Below are positions 49,780-61,392 of a stretch of 64,000 nt of DNA, piece by piece. This stretch comes from Modestobacter sp. DSM 44400 (lineage in GTDB: Bacteria; Actinomycetota; Actinomycetes; Mycobacteriales; Geodermatophilaceae). The translations under genes were made by a program, and so were the position numbers. The DNA is taken from NCBI RefSeq assembly GCF_900107175.1, contig NZ_FNOZ01000019.1, positions 21,373 to 85,372 on the forward strand, written 5' to 3'. Position 1 is the stretch's first letter, and the number at the start of each line of letters is the position of its first letter. Below the pieces are notes generated by a model. That model worked only from the letters and a program-made list of their open reading frames with translations, searched no databases and had not been told where the DNA came from.

Positions 49780-51558
49780 TTACAAGTACTGGCCGGTGTT
49801 GGTCGCGGTGTCGATCGCACGGCCGCTCTCGTTGCCCTTGCCGCTGATCAGCGTGCGGATGTAGACGATCCGCTCGCCCTTCTTGCCCGAGATCCGCGCC
49901 CAGTCGTCGGGGTTGGTGGTGTTGGGCAGGTCCTCATTCTCCTTGAACTCGTCCACGCACGCCGCCATCAGGTGCCCCACGCGCAGCCCCCCGACGCCGG
50001 TCTCCAGCCGGTCCTTGATCGCCATCTTCTTGGCCCGGTCGACGATGTTCTGCAGCATCGCGCCGGAGTTGAAGTCCTTGAAGTACAGGACCTCCTTGTC
50101 ACCGTTGGCATAGGTGACCTCCAGGAACCGGTTCTCCTCGGTCTCGGTGTACATCCGCTCGACGGTGCTCTGGATCATCCCGGCGATGGTCGCCTCGCGG
50201 CTGCCACCGTGCTCAGCCAGGTCGTCGGTGTGGATGGGCAGCGTCGTGGTCAGGTACTTGCTGAAGATGTCCCGCGCCGCCTCGGCGTCCGGCCGCTCGA
50301 TCTTGATCTTCACGTCCAGCCGGCCGGGCCGCAGGATCGCCGGGTCGATCATGTCCTCGCGGTTGGAGGCGCCGATGACGATGACGTTCTCCAGGCCCTC
50401 GACGCCGTCGATCTCGCTGAGCAGCTGCGGAACGATGGTGCTCTCGACGTCCGAAGACACCCCCGACCCACGGGTGCGGAAGATCGAGTCCATCTCGTCG
50501 AAGAAGACTATGACCGGCGTGCCCTCGCTGGCCTTCTCCCGCGCCCGCTGGAACACCAGGCGGATGTGCCGCTCGGTCTCCCCCACGTACTTGTTCAGCA
50601 GCTCGGGGCCCTTGATGTTCAGGAAGAAGGACTTCCCCTGGCTCCGGTCGGACTCCCCGTTGAGCGCCGCGACCTTCTTGGCCAGCGAGTTGGCCACCGC
50701 CTTGGCGATCAGCGTCTTCCCGCAGCCGGGCGGCCCGTAGAGCAGGATGCCCTTCGGCGGGCGCAGCTCGTACTCACGGAACAGGTCCGCGTGCAGGAAC
50801 GGCAGCTCGACGGCGTCCCGGATCTGCTCGATCTGGCGGGAGAGCCCGCCGATGTCCTCGTAGTCGATGTCGGGGACCTCTTCGAGGATGAGCTCCTCGA
50901 CCTCGCTCTTCGGGATCCGCTCGTACACGTACCCCGAGCGGGACTCCAGCAGCAGCGAATCGCCCACCCGCACCGGCTGCCCGGCGAGGGAGTCGGCGAG
51001 GTAGACCACCCGTTCCTCGTCGGTGTGCCCGACGACCAGGGCGCGCGGGGGGCAGCCCTCGATCGGTTCGAGCAGCTCCTTCAACATCACGACGTCGCCG
51101 GCACGCTCGAAGCCGCGCGCCTCCACGACGTTCATCGCCTCGTTGAGCATGACCTCCTGACCGTGGGCCAGGTCGTCGAGTTCCACGGCCGGGGACACAG
51201 ACACCCGCAGCTTGCGGCCGCCGGTGAAGACGTCGACCGTGCCGTCCTCGAATCGGCCCAGGAACACGCCGTAGCCGGAGGGGGGCTGACCGAGCCGCTC
51301 GACCTCCTCCTTCAGCGTCACGAGCTGCTGCCGAGCCTCGCGGAGCGTGCCGGCGAGCTTGTCGTTGCGCTCGGACACGAAGGCCGCGCGGCCCTCCGCC
51401 TCGGCGAGCCGTTCCTCCAGCGCACGCACCTGGCGCGGGCTGTCGGAAACCTTGCGTCGCAACAGGCCGATCTCCTCCTCGAGGTAGGAGATCTGGCTCA
51501 CCAGAGAAGCGACGTCACGCTCACGTCGCGCCTTGAACTCATCAGGACCGAGGGCCAT
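49780..51558 (-). CDS. arc: Proteasome-associated AAA+ ATPase (Mpa/ARC)
   Basis: Hexameric unfoldase that captures pupylated proteins and passes them to the 20S core. 592 residues: N-terminal coiled coil ([36 protein letters not shown]) that binds Pup, a tandem OB interdomain, and one AAA module with Walker A GPPGCGKT near residue 280, Walker [13 protein letters not shown] and sensor ASNREDMID. The C-terminus is the proteasome-docking GQYL. The start is ATG 51558 with GGAGGTG upstream. Confidence 0.97.
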   Translation of the reverse strand: MALGPDEFKARRERDVASLVSQISYLEEEIGLLRRKVSDSPRQVRALEERLAEAEGRAAFVSERNDKLAGTLREARQQLVTLKEEVERLGQPPSGYGVFLGRFEDGTVDVFTGGRKLRVSVSPAVELDDLAHGQEVMLNEAMNVVEARGFERAGDVVMLKELLEPIEGCPPRALVVGHTDEERVVYLADSLAGQPVRVGDSLLLESRSGYVYERIPKSEVEELILEEVPDIDYEDIGGLSRQIEQIRDAVELPFLHADLFREYELRPPKGILLYGPPGCGKTLIAKAVANSLAKKVAALNGESDRSQGKSFFLNIKGPELLNKYVGETERHIRLVFQRAREKASEGTPVIVFFDEMDSIFRTRGSGVSSDVESTIVPQLLSEIDGVEGLENVIVIGASNREDMIDPAILRPGRLDVKIKIERPDAEAARDIFSKYLTTTLPIHTDDLAEHGGSREATIAGMIQSTVERMYTETEENRFLEVTYANGDKEVLYFKDFNSGAMLQNIVDRAKKMAIKDRLETGVGGLRVGHLMAACVDEFKENEDLPNTTNPDDWARISGKKGERIVYIRTLISGKGNESGRAIDTATNTGQYL

Positions 51559-51699
51559 CGCGCACCTCCACACACATCGGGGGGAGCAAGGAAGCCAATC
51601 TATACACGCCGCCGCCGACAGTGCCGCAGGTCGCGGACGGCTGTGGCGGACGGGTCAGGACGTCACCACCGCGACACGCGACCGACGTCCGCGCTGCCC

Positions 51700-53680
<1,981 letters not shown>

Positions 53681-53730
53681 CGAATGGGCAGCCGGGTACG
53701 GCCCTACGATCACTGGAGGTGCAGAGGGAG

Positions 53731-54279
53731 ATGGCGGCCATGTCGATGTCGACACCGCTCAGCGCTGACCAGGAGGTGTCCTGGGAGGAGTACGAGGCGC
53801 TCGGCGAGGACACCCGCGCTGAGTACATCGACGGCCGCGTCGTGAGGAGTCCCGGTCCCACATACCTGCACCAGCAGATCTGCCGCCGGTTGGCGAACGC
53901 CCTCGACGTGGTCATCCCCGAGACGCACCGGGTCTCGACTGCCTGGGCGTGGAAACCCGCCGCCGACGAGTTCATCCCGGATGTGATGGTCCATGCGCGA
54001 CCCCGGCAGGCCGCTCGGTTCACCGGCATCCCGGACCTGGTGGTCGAGGTGCTCTCCAGCAACCGCAGCACCGACCTCGTGCTGAAGTCGGTTCGCTACG
54101 CAGCCGCCGGGCTGCCGCACTACTGGATCGCGAACCAGCGGGAGCGGACCTTGGACGCCTACGTCCTGGCGGACGGGCTGTTCCACCGGGCCACCATGGT
54201 GACGACGGCAGCACCGGCCACACTGGGCTTGGGGATCGCCGACCTTCGGGTGGACCTCGACCAGCTCTGCGCCGGATGA
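53731..54279 (+). CDS. Uma2 family (DUF820) putative nuclease
   Basis: 182-residue PD-(D/E)XK-fold protein of the Uma2/DUF820 family, abundant in cyanobacteria and actinobacteria, biological role unknown. DTRAEYIDGRVVRSPGPTYL, the catalytic-site EFIPDVMVHARP, IPDLVVEVLSSNRSTDLVLK with the Glu-x-Leu-Ser-x-Ser motif, and KSVRYAAAGLPHYWIANQRE are diagnostic. GGAGGT ends ten bases before ATG 53731; ATG 53740 is an alternative. A TACGAT -10 lies near 53704-53709. Confidence 0.9.
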   Translation: MAAMSMSTPLSADQEVSWEEYEALGEDTRAEYIDGRVVRSPGPTYLHQQICRRLANALDVVIPETHRVSTAWAWKPAADEFIPDVMVHARPRQAARFTGIPDLVVEVLSSNRSTDLVLKSVRYAAAGLPHYWIANQRERTLDAYVLADGLFHRATMVTTAAPATLGLGIADLRVDLDQLCAG

Positions 54280-54310
54280 ACTGCTCCCGCGACGCAGTGT
54301 CCGCAATTGC

Positions 54311-54334
54311 CTGCCTGTAGAGGTGGTCAGGCAG
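54311..54334. terminator. Hairpin between convergent genes
   Basis: CTGCCTG (54311-54317) and CAGGCAG (54328-54334), 10-nt loop, between the Uma2 gene (+) and the methyltransferase gene (-). Confidence 0.4.
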
Positions 54335-54348
54335 TACCCGGATCAACT

Positions 54349-55104
54349 CTAGGTCGGCCAGCGGCGCACGTCGTGGAGCACAACCGTGACAAGTCCCAGC
54401 TGCCCGTGATAGCCCCGGATCCACCCTTCGCGATGTTCGCGAGCCACGGCCAGCGCTTGCTGCCGGTCCTCATCGGACGTCGCCTCCTGCAGCGCCCATG
54501 CGGTCAGCGAACCGGTCCACGACCATTCATAGTCGTTCCACTCCTCCAAAGTGCTGACGTGGCCATACCCCGGCTCGAAGCCCTGCTGCCTGGCACGGTC
54601 GAGTAGACCGGCCAGGTCGGGGAAGTCGTCCGGTCCTGCGCCGAGGACCTCCTGCGCCCGCTGCGACGGCGGAACTTCCCAGATCGTGTCACCGAGCAGC
54701 ACCTGCCCACCGGGTCGCAGATGCCGACGTACGCCTTCGAGGGTGCCGTCGAGACCGCCGAACGCATGGCTGGCTCCCACGCACATCACGACGTCGAACG
54801 TGCCACCCGTCCAGGTCCGGGCGTCGGCCTTCTCCCAGCGGATCCGGTCGCCGAGACCGCCTCGAACTGCGCTGGCCGTCACGTCCGCCGGCAGCGAGAT
54901 GTCCACAACGCCCGTTCCAGTAGCGCTCGGGTACTGGGTCAGCATCTCCAACAGCCACGCGCCATGACCGCAGCCGAGGTCGAGGACGGCGCTTCCCTCG
55001 ACTGCCGCCACGCGCCGGACCAGGGTGCGAAGGTTCCCCGGGGACACCGGCGCCGCGATCGGGTGGTCCCGGCGGGCGATGCCGGACAGCTCGTCGCGGT
55101 CCAT
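54349..55104 (-). CDS. Class I SAM-dependent methyltransferase
   Basis: 251 residues with a Rossmann methyltransferase fold. Motif I is AVLDLGCGHGAWLLEML, followed by TGVVDISLPADV, the DARTWTGGTFDVVMCVGASH motif and GVRRHLRPGGQVLLGDTIWE. The C-terminal part (EEWNDYEWSWTGSLTAWALQ) is rich in aromatic residues, suggesting a small-molecule substrate, but none can be named. The base composition is slightly lower in GC than its neighbours, which may indicate later acquisition. Confidence 0.88.
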   Translation of the reverse strand: MDRDELSGIARRDHPIAAPVSPGNLRTLVRRVAAVEGSAVLDLGCGHGAWLLEMLTQYPSATGTGVVDISLPADVTASAVRGGLGDRIRWEKADARTWTGGTFDVVMCVGASHAFGGLDGTLEGVRRHLRPGGQVLLGDTIWEVPPSQRAQEVLGAGPDDFPDLAGLLDRARQQGFEPGYGHVSTLEEWNDYEWSWTGSLTAWALQEATSDEDRQQALAVAREHREGWIRGYHGQLGLVTVVLHDVRRWPT

Positions 55105-55196
55105 CCAGGGGATGTTGCCAGCTGGGAACAGCGACGTCGTGTGGGTTTCGGCCAGCCGTCAGTGGAGCGCGGGAGCCCTTGCGCCAGGAACTGCGG

Positions 55197-55907
55197 TCAC
55201 GACCAGACGGTCGTCTCGACCCGAGTCCGCCCGGCCAGCACCTGTTCGAGGTCGGCCACGCCGATGTCGGTCAGAGATCCGCGCACGATGAGACCGCGCG
55301 CCGCTTGCAGTGGCTGTAACGACGGCACGCCGAGCACCGCCGCACCGGCGGCCAGCCCCGCGGTCACTCCGGTGACGGAGTCCTCGACGACCACGCACTC
55401 CACCGGGTCCACGGCCAGCGCGGCCATCGCCTGCCGGTAGGGCGCGGGATCCGGCTTGGTCGCCGCCACCTCGTCCCCGCAGACGGTGACGTCGAACGCC
55501 GTCGTCCCGTCGGCCAGCTGCCCGATGTGCCGCAGCACCAGCGTGGCCAGCCGACGGGGCGTGGTGGTCACCAGGGCGGTGGCCAGCCCGGCCCGGCGCA
55601 CCTCGGTAAGCAGCTCGAGCGCACCGGGTCGCCAGTTCACGCCCCGGGCCATCAGCTCGGCCGTGGTGTCGAGGACCCAGACGCCGTCGGCTGTTCGCTG
55701 CTCCGCGGTGCGATCGAGACCGAGGTCGGCCAGCAGCAGGTCCAGCGACGTCCGCATGTTGGTGCCCACCATCGCGGCGCGCGCCGGGGCCGAGATGCGG
55801 CCGCCGAGCCGCTCGGCCAGACCGGCCAGTGACTGGTCCCAGTAGTGCTCGGTGTCCACCAGCGTGCCGTCCATGTCAAACAGGACCGCTTGCAACTTGT
55901 GGGGCAT
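55197..55907 (-). CDS. HAD-superfamily phosphatase (phosphoglycolate/beta-PGM-like)
   Basis: 236-residue HAD hydrolase. Motif I DMDGTLVDTEHYW, motif II ALVTTTPRRLATLV, Lys in AATKPDPAPYRQAM and motif IV VVVEDSVTGVTAGLAAGAAV are intact. Substrate unknown (phosphosugar or phosphoglycolate type). Its ATG directly follows the integrase stop codon (TAG then ATG), so the mobile element ends exactly at its start and any native promoter has been displaced. Confidence 0.9.
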   Translation of the reverse strand: MPHKLQAVLFDMDGTLVDTEHYWDQSLAGLAERLGGRISAPARAAMVGTNMRTSLDLLLADLGLDRTAEQRTADGVWVLDTTAELMARGVNWRPGALELLTEVRRAGLATALVTTTPRRLATLVLRHIGQLADGTTAFDVTVCGDEVAATKPDPAPYRQAMAALAVDPVECVVVEDSVTGVTAGLAAGAAVLGVPSLQPLQAARGLIVRGSLTDIGVADLEQVLAGRTRVETTVWS

Positions 55908-57032
55908 CTACCTGCGGTTTTCTCTTTCGGAGGGCTCCCGGGTACACGCGGGGTACACATCAGGAATGATCTTGTGCATGGTTTCGGCCATCGCCAGACG
56001 CCCGGCCGTCTCGTCGTCGGGCCTCAGATAGGCATAGACCCGGTAGGTGATCTCGGGGCTCGAGTGACCCAGCCACCGGGCCACGGCCACCACGGAGACG
56101 CCCCGGGAGACCAGTCCGGCGCCGAAGTAGTGCCGCAGTGAGTGCGGTGAGACGGTGAACCCGACGGCGCGCTCGATGTCGTCGAAGACGTGACCGGCGA
56201 TCGACTTGGTCAGCGGCCGGCCAAGTGTGCTGCTGAAGACGAGGCCGTCGGATCGAGGCCACTGCCGGATCTGCTCGGCAAGCGCCTCCAGGAGGGTGTC
56301 ATCGGCGGGGATGTCGCGACTGGACGAGCCGGTCTTGAGCTTCCCCATGTCACCACCGGGCCGGCGTTGCTGGCGGATGTGGACGGAGCGTCGCAGGAAG
56401 TCGACGTCCTGCACGCGGAGGCCGCACGCTTCACTGATCCGCAGCCCTAGCCCAACCAGCGTGATCACCAGGGGCCGGTAGTGCTCGGGGGTCGCGCCGA
56501 GAATGGCGGTGACGTCCTCGTCGGTGAGGTGAACATCCCGGCGGCGTGGGGCGGGGGGCGCCTTGACAGCCTTCGCGGCATTCGACGCAACCAGTCCGTC
56601 GGCGAGCGCCGCGTCGAGGACCTGACGCACCTGGCGGAGGACCTGGCCGACCGTTCCGGGTGCCAGGGTTTGCGACCACGTGGCAACCGCGGCGGCGACG
56701 GCGCTGGGCCGCAGAGCGCCGACGGGGTACGTGCCCAGAGCGGGCAGGATGTGCCGCTCCAGCCGGGACCGTTTGACCACCCGGGTCGTGTCCGCGGCGA
56801 GGTTGTGCGCGTAGGTGGCCCAGTGCTCCTCGGCGAACGCCCGGAAAGTGATCGAGGCACGTTTCGCGTCGACGTAGCTCCCGGTCAGCTTGGACGCCTC
56901 GACGGTGGTGAGGAACCGCTCGGCGTCGACCTTGCGGGAGAACACCTTGACCAGCTGCGCGCCGGCCGGATCGCGATAACGGGCATACCAGCGCAGCTGC
57001 CCGTTACGTGTGCGCCGCTCGATGCTGGCCAC
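55908..57032 (-). CDS. Tyrosine-type site-specific recombinase (integrase)
   Basis: 374 residues with all catalytic features: an AP2-like arm-binding start (RRTRNGQLRWYARYRDPAGA), a SAM-like core-binding domain (FRAFAEEHWATYAHNLAADT), then Arg198 in GLGLRISEACGLR, Lys233 in GKLKTGSSSRDIP, H297-S-L-R300 in SPHSLRHYFGAG, His323 in LGHSSPEITY and the nucleophile Tyr333 in RVYAYLRPDDE. It starts with GTG 57032 behind AAGGAG. It would integrate and excise the element; the target may be the HAD 5' region. Confidence 0.95.
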   Translation of the reverse strand: MASIERRTRNGQLRWYARYRDPAGAQLVKVFSRKVDAERFLTTVEASKLTGSYVDAKRASITFRAFAEEHWATYAHNLAADTTRVVKRSRLERHILPALGTYPVGALRPSAVAAAVATWSQTLAPGTVGQVLRQVRQVLDAALADGLVASNAAKAVKAPPAPRRRDVHLTDEDVTAILGATPEHYRPLVITLVGLGLRISEACGLRVQDVDFLRRSVHIRQQRRPGGDMGKLKTGSSSRDIPADDTLLEALAEQIRQWPRSDGLVFSSTLGRPLTKSIAGHVFDDIERAVGFTVSPHSLRHYFGAGLVSRGVSVVAVARWLGHSSPEITYRVYAYLRPDDETAGRLAMAETMHKIIPDVYPACTREPSERENRR

Positions 57033-57064
57033 GACAACGCTCCTTTCCGCAGAAGGGGGGCCAC

Positions 57065-57084
57065 AAGATCAGCTATCTGATCTT
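57065..57084. repeat. Inverted repeat between integrase and excisionase genes
   Basis: AAGATCAG, loop CTAT, CTGATCTT: a perfect 8-bp stem 33 bases upstream of the integrase start and AT-rich relative to the surroundings. Candidate operator, recombinase-binding site or terminator. Confidence 0.5.
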
Positions 57085-57233
57085 CCCATCAGCAACTGAC
57101 GGTCTCATGCGCTCGCAGCACCGATGTGGATGGAGCAGCCCAAGGTGGCTTCGGGCTGAGGCTGACCGCGCACGCGGCAGTCTCGGCAGCACCGCGACTG
57201 GCGCACAGGGCCCGGAGGGCGATGCCTGGATCG

Positions 57234-57485
57234 CTAGCCACCTGGCCGGTCAGCTGTGGTCGGTGGCCTCCTGATCGTGCTGCGCGCGTCGATCCAGGCT
57301 CGGAGATCATCGCGGCGGTAGAGGACGCGGCGGCCGAGCCGGAAGCTGCTCGGTCCGGTGCCGCAGTGGCGCCAGTAGCGGAGGATGGCGACGGGGGCGC
57401 GGAGGAGTTCCGCGGCTTCGGTGATGGTGAGCAGGTCGGGCTCGCGGCCGGCCGCCTGGCCTTGGCGGGTGGTGTGGTCGAGCAT
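57234..57485 (-). CDS. Excisionase-like helix-turn-helix protein
   Basis: 83 residues with a MerR-like HTH_17 fold: LLTITEAAELLRAPVAILRY, then WRHCGTGPSSFRLGRRVLYR and RDDLRAWIDARS. This is the standard small directionality/regulatory protein encoded next to actinobacterial integrases. It starts with ATG 57485 after GGAG. It lies between integrase and relaxase in the same orientation. Confidence 0.88.
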   Translation of the reverse strand: MLDHTTRQGQAAGREPDLLTITEAAELLRAPVAILRYWRHCGTGPSSFRLGRRVLYRRDDLRAWIDARSTIRRPPTTADRPGG

Positions 57486-57623
57486 GGCTGACTCCGGGGC
57501 TGGTCGGCTGTGGTTGGCGCTACACCCACAGAAGGGCGCCGTTTCGGCCCCTTTGGTGACAGGTCCACCGGGGACCGTGACCGAGCCGTGATCTGACGGA
57601 CGTGCGAGGCGACCACGCCCGGG

Positions 57624-60600
57624 TTACCGGCGGGTGCTGGGAGCACCTCTGTCGGGGCGTGGTGTGCGCTTGTCGCCCGGCTCCGGGCGCCGGATGCGCA
57701 GGCCCTGCTCTGCGGCGGCCGGCGGTTGCGCCGCCCGCTGATGCACGTTGTGGTCGGTGTCGTGCCGGGCGCGCCAGGTATCGCGCTCGCGGGCGAGCCG
57801 GTCGGTGGGCTGGACGAGGAGAACCGGCTCGGTCATCAACTGGGCGGTGCGCGCTCGGGCGGCGGTCAGCTCGTCGGTCGTGGCGGCGATGTCGCGTCCG
57901 GTTTCGGCCAACCGGGCGACCGGGTCGGCGACGTGGGCCAGCCTGCCGAAGCGGGTGAGACGGTCCTCGTGCTCGCGGCGCGCGTCGGCCACGGAACGCC
58001 ACGCCCGATCGCACTCCGCCTGTGCGGCCACTGCAGCCGCGGGCAGCGCGGCGTGCCCGGGATGGGCCCGTTCGACCTGGCGGCGCGCGGAGGCGTCGAT
58101 GGTGGCTTCCAGCCGCGGTCGGTCGTCGAACCCGCCGGCGAGGTGGGCGATCTGGTCGGGGTCGGTGGGCATGGTCGGCAGGTAGGGCAGCCACGCGGTT
58201 GCCCAGTCGGCGAGGTGCTCGTGGGCCCGGGTGACGGCGGCCCGCCGGAGCCCGAGCCGCCCGGAGCCTCGCGAGATGAGTTGCCCAGCCTCGCGGGCGG
58301 TACCGCGCTGGGCATCCCAGGCGGTCAGCAGCATGTTGCGGATGCGGTCGGTCTCGGCGGCGACGACCGCGCTCCCGGCCTCCGCCCGCTCCTTCTCTCG
58401 GTGGGCGCCGAAGGCCGCCTGCCGGTGGCGGTTGCGCAGTGCGGGCAGCTGATCGGCCTCATCGGTGCCGAGCGCCGCGATCCCCCGCAGCGCCTGCCGG
58501 CGCGGCTCGACGACTGCGAGCCGGTCCAGGCAGCGCTGTTCGGCCGACCATGCCTCGTGCAGCTCGAGCAGCGCCTGCTCCAGCGGTCGAGGCTGGGCGT
58601 AGCGGGCGGCCTCGCGCGCCGCCAGCTCGGCGGCGTGGCCGGGCCCGAGGTCGGCGCCGTCGCGGGCGAACACCGCGATCCACTGCTCGCGGGCGTCGGC
58701 GAGGTCGGCGGCGACGAGGTGGGCGGTGTTCGCGGTGCGGCCGCGGGTCATCCCCACATACGCCGACGCGGCGCCGGTGTGCCCCCCGATCAACACATGC
58801 GCCGCCGGAACGGTGTCCCCTTGGACGCCGTGTGCGGTGCTGGCGTAGGCCAGCTCCGCGTGCCGGGTGACGTAATCGACCGGCAGCACCCGAGCCAGTC
58901 CAGTGGCTGGGGTGACAGCGGGGGTGACATCAGAGGCGGGGGTGACGTCGGCGGGAATGACAACGAGTTCACCGTGCCGGCCGACGGCGGTGACGGTCCA
59001 GGTGTCGCGGTTGGCGACGCCCAGGTCACGGTCGTTGCGGCGGGTGGCGATCCGGTCCCCGGCGCCGATCCGCCGCCCCGCCCCGGTGGTGACCACCGTC
59101 TTGTCGTCGACCCGGCCGCCGGCGACCAGTCGCTCCCGGATGGCGACGTTGAGCTCGGCGGCCTGTTCGCGGGTGTCCACTACCACCGCCACCTGCTCGC
59201 CGGCGCCGAAGGAAGCGGCGGCGATACCGGCCAGCTCATCTCGCAGCGTCGCGGGGTTGGGATGGAGCAGGATCTGGCCCCGCACGGCCAGCGCGTCGAA
59301 CACCGCGCCCGGGTTGTCACCGGTACGCATCACGAGTGTCAGGTCGGCGTAGCCGGTGTCAGGGATGAGGTTGCCGGTGCCGTCGTCGCGGGTGCGGGTG
59401 AAGCGGTGCACCGCGTCCAGTGTCAGGTGCGCGTTCGGGTCGACCCGCTCGACTGCTAGGTCGAGGACGCCGCCGCGGCCGACCGCGGCGAGCTGGTGCC
59501 GGTCGCCGAGCAGCGCGACCCTCACCTGACACTCGTCGGCCACGGTGAGCAGGGCGCGGGCGGTGTCCTGGTCCAGCATCCCGGCCTCGTCCACCACGAG
59601 CAGATCTTTCGGGCGCAGCCGAGCCCCTCTCGCCGGACCGGTATAGAGGCGGCCGGTGACCGGGTCGGCCTGCCCGAGCATGAGCCGGGTCCAGGCGCCG
59701 TCGTCATTCCAGCGCCAGCCGTACTGGAAAACCAACCACGCCGCCGACCCCGTACGCGTGCCGACCTCGGCCGCGGCGACCTTCGCCGCCTTCAAGGTCG
59801 GGGTGACCACCACCTGACGTCGACCTGACACCTCTAGCAGGTCCCGAGCGGCCGAGAGAGTGGTGGTCTTCCCGGCACCGGCCGCGCCCTCGATCACCAT
59901 CAGCGATCGGTCACCGGCCAGCGCGACGGCCGCCGCGGCTTGGCCGGCGTCAAGCCGGTCTGCCCCGGCGGTTGCGACCACGGCCAGCTTGAGCTGTCGG
60001 GGGACAGCGGTGTCGGCGTCGCTGCCGCGGGCCCCCAGGCGGGCGGCCAGGTCGGCCTCGACGTCGAGCACCGGTTGCGACGTCCACGCCCGCACGTGCC
60101 CAGGAACCGCGACGGGGGCACCATCGCGGTCCCGCAGCGGCACGCACCGCGACAGCGCCCGGTCGGTGAGGTCCTCGGCCAGCTCGCCCCGGACGGCGGC
60201 GTCGACGACGATCCCCTCGGCGGCGATCAACTGCTCGACCTCCCCGCGGACGTCGGCGGCGTTCCACGCCGACCGCCCGGCCGCCAGCCGGTTGAGCACC
60301 CGCTGCACTGCCTCGTCGCGATCCAGGCTCCCGACCTGGGTCGGTGCCAGGGCGACGGGGATGTCGAGGTCGCGGTAGCCCAGGTCGGCCAGCTGGGTCC
60401 GCCACCGTTCGTCGAGATTCGCGCCGGGTTGTGGGGTGACCTTGTCCGGGCGGCCGTCCGCCCAGGCGCGGGCATCCCAGGCTCGCCGCAGCACCGGGCC
60501 GGGGAGTTCGCCGGGATGCGCGGCCGTCCATTCCCGTTCGTAGGTGCCGATATTGCGGGCGATCTGCGCGGCCCGCGCGCTGAAAGCGCCCACAAAATCC

Positions 60601-61295
60601 GCAAGCTGCCATATCTCCCCATCGGCATTCAACACATATCCGTGGGCGGACAGCGCATTCCGAAATTGCGGATCGGTCGAAACCGCCGCGTGCCCGATCC
60701 CGTTGATTGCCGCCAGTGAGTCGCGGACACCGACGGTGTGCAGGCCGCGCCATTTCCCGGCGGCGAACACTCGGGCGTTGATCTGCAGGTGCAAATGCCG
60801 GTGCGGATCCCCTGCCCGAGACGTGTGATGCGCGACCGTGACCGCCTCCAATTGCTCGACGGGCACCTGCACCTGACCACCCCGGGGGCCGACCCGGGTG
60901 GTGGCGTGCTCGGCGAGCCAGCCGATGATCTGGGCGGCGGCGCGGTCCTGCGCCGTGTCGTAGGCGGCGGCGACGTCCGGGTGCAGTGCGGCTGCCAGCG
61001 ACCACGATTTCGGGCCGTTGACCACTACCTCGACGAACCGCACTGCCCGGTCGTCATCGCGCAGCCAACCCCGTGGTTCGCCGGTCTGCGGGTCCAGGCC
61101 GGCCACCCATGCCTCGTAGCCGTCGCCGGTCAGCGGCGCCAACTCCGCCACCGGACCCTCTGGGCCGGCAGTGTAGCGGCGGGCGATCCCGGTCCCCTCG
61201 GCCAGGTAGTAGTCATCGGCCCGGCCGCGGTCGGCCTCCACGTAGTGGCGGGCAGCGGCCGGCGCGCCGGCGTAGACCTTCATGCCGCCGCGCAT
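57624..61295 (-). CDS. MobF-type conjugative relaxase/helicase (TrwC/TraA-like)
   Basis: About 1223 residues. The N-terminal relaxase domain starts MRGGMKVYAGAPAAARHYVE and ADRGRADDYYLAEGTG; the metal-binding HUH set is in AHHTSRAGDPHRHLHLQINA near residues 155-172. A superfamily I helicase follows, with Walker A EGAAGAGKTTT near 470, DLLVVDEAGMLDQDTAR and late motifs YASTAHGVQGDTVPAAHVL and YVGMTRGRTANTAHLV. The last 350 residues are helical, Arg-rich linker. It would nick oriT and unwind the transferred strand. The start (61295, or 61283/61307) is uncertain. Confidence 0.94.
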   Translation of the reverse strand: MRGGMKVYAGAPAAARHYVEADRGRADDYYLAEGTGIARRYTAGPEGPVAELAPLTGDGYEAWVAGLDPQTGEPRGWLRDDDRAVRFVEVVVNGPKSWSLAAALHPDVAAAYDTAQDRAAAQIIGWLAEHATTRVGPRGGQVQVPVEQLEAVTVAHHTSRAGDPHRHLHLQINARVFAAGKWRGLHTVGVRDSLAAINGIGHAAVSTDPQFRNALSAHGYVLNADGEIWQLADFVGAFSARAAQIARNIGTYEREWTAAHPGELPGPVLRRAWDARAWADGRPDKVTPQPGANLDERWRTQLADLGYRDLDIPVALAPTQVGSLDRDEAVQRVLNRLAAGRSAWNAADVRGEVEQLIAAEGIVVDAAVRGELAEDLTDRALSRCVPLRDRDGAPVAVPGHVRAWTSQPVLDVEADLAARLGARGSDADTAVPRQLKLAVVATAGADRLDAGQAAAAVALAGDRSLMVIEGAAGAGKTTTLSAARDLLEVSGRRQVVVTPTLKAAKVAAAEVGTRTGSAAWLVFQYGWRWNDDGAWTRLMLGQADPVTGRLYTGPARGARLRPKDLLVVDEAGMLDQDTARALLTVADECQVRVALLGDRHQLAAVGRGGVLDLAVERVDPNAHLTLDAVHRFTRTRDDGTGNLIPDTGYADLTLVMRTGDNPGAVFDALAVRGQILLHPNPATLRDELAGIAAASFGAGEQVAVVVDTREQAAELNVAIRERLVAGGRVDDKTVVTTGAGRRIGAGDRIATRRNDRDLGVANRDTWTVTAVGRHGELVVIPADVTPASDVTPAVTPATGLARVLPVDYVTRHAELAYASTAHGVQGDTVPAAHVLIGGHTGAASAYVGMTRGRTANTAHLVAADLADAREQWIAVFARDGADLGPGHAAELAAREAARYAQPRPLEQALLELHEAWSAEQRCLDRLAVVEPRRQALRGIAALGTDEADQLPALRNRHRQAAFGAHREKERAEAGSAVVAAETDRIRNMLLTAWDAQRGTAREAGQLISRGSGRLGLRRAAVTRAHEHLADWATAWLPYLPTMPTDPDQIAHLAGGFDDRPRLEATIDASARRQVERAHPGHAALPAAAVAAQAECDRAWRSVADARREHEDRLTRFGRLAHVADPVARLAETGRDIAATTDELTAARARTAQLMTEPVLLVQPTDRLARERDTWRARHDTDHNVHQRAAQPPAAAEQGLRIRRPEPGDKRTPRPDRGAPSTRR

Positions 61296-61345
61296 CACCA
61301 ACAACACCCAACAATGGCCAACACGTCACCCCATAAAACGCCGAT

Positions 61346-61364
61346 GGCCCCGCGAAACGGGGCC
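61346..61364. terminator. GC hairpin upstream of the relaxase gene
   Basis: GGCCCCG, loop CGAAA, CGGGGCC: a perfect 7-bp stem, followed on the minus strand by GCGTTTTAT. It could terminate leftward transcripts entering the element, or form part of the transfer origin, which is usually next to the relaxase gene. Confidence 0.5.
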
Positions 61365-61392
61365 CGAACTACCTCCAAGGTAGCATTCGTGC

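Noticed and set aside
55880..55960. tRNA gene as the integration target of the element
   Set aside because: No cloverleaf or tRNA 3' end could be found at the integrase/HAD junction.
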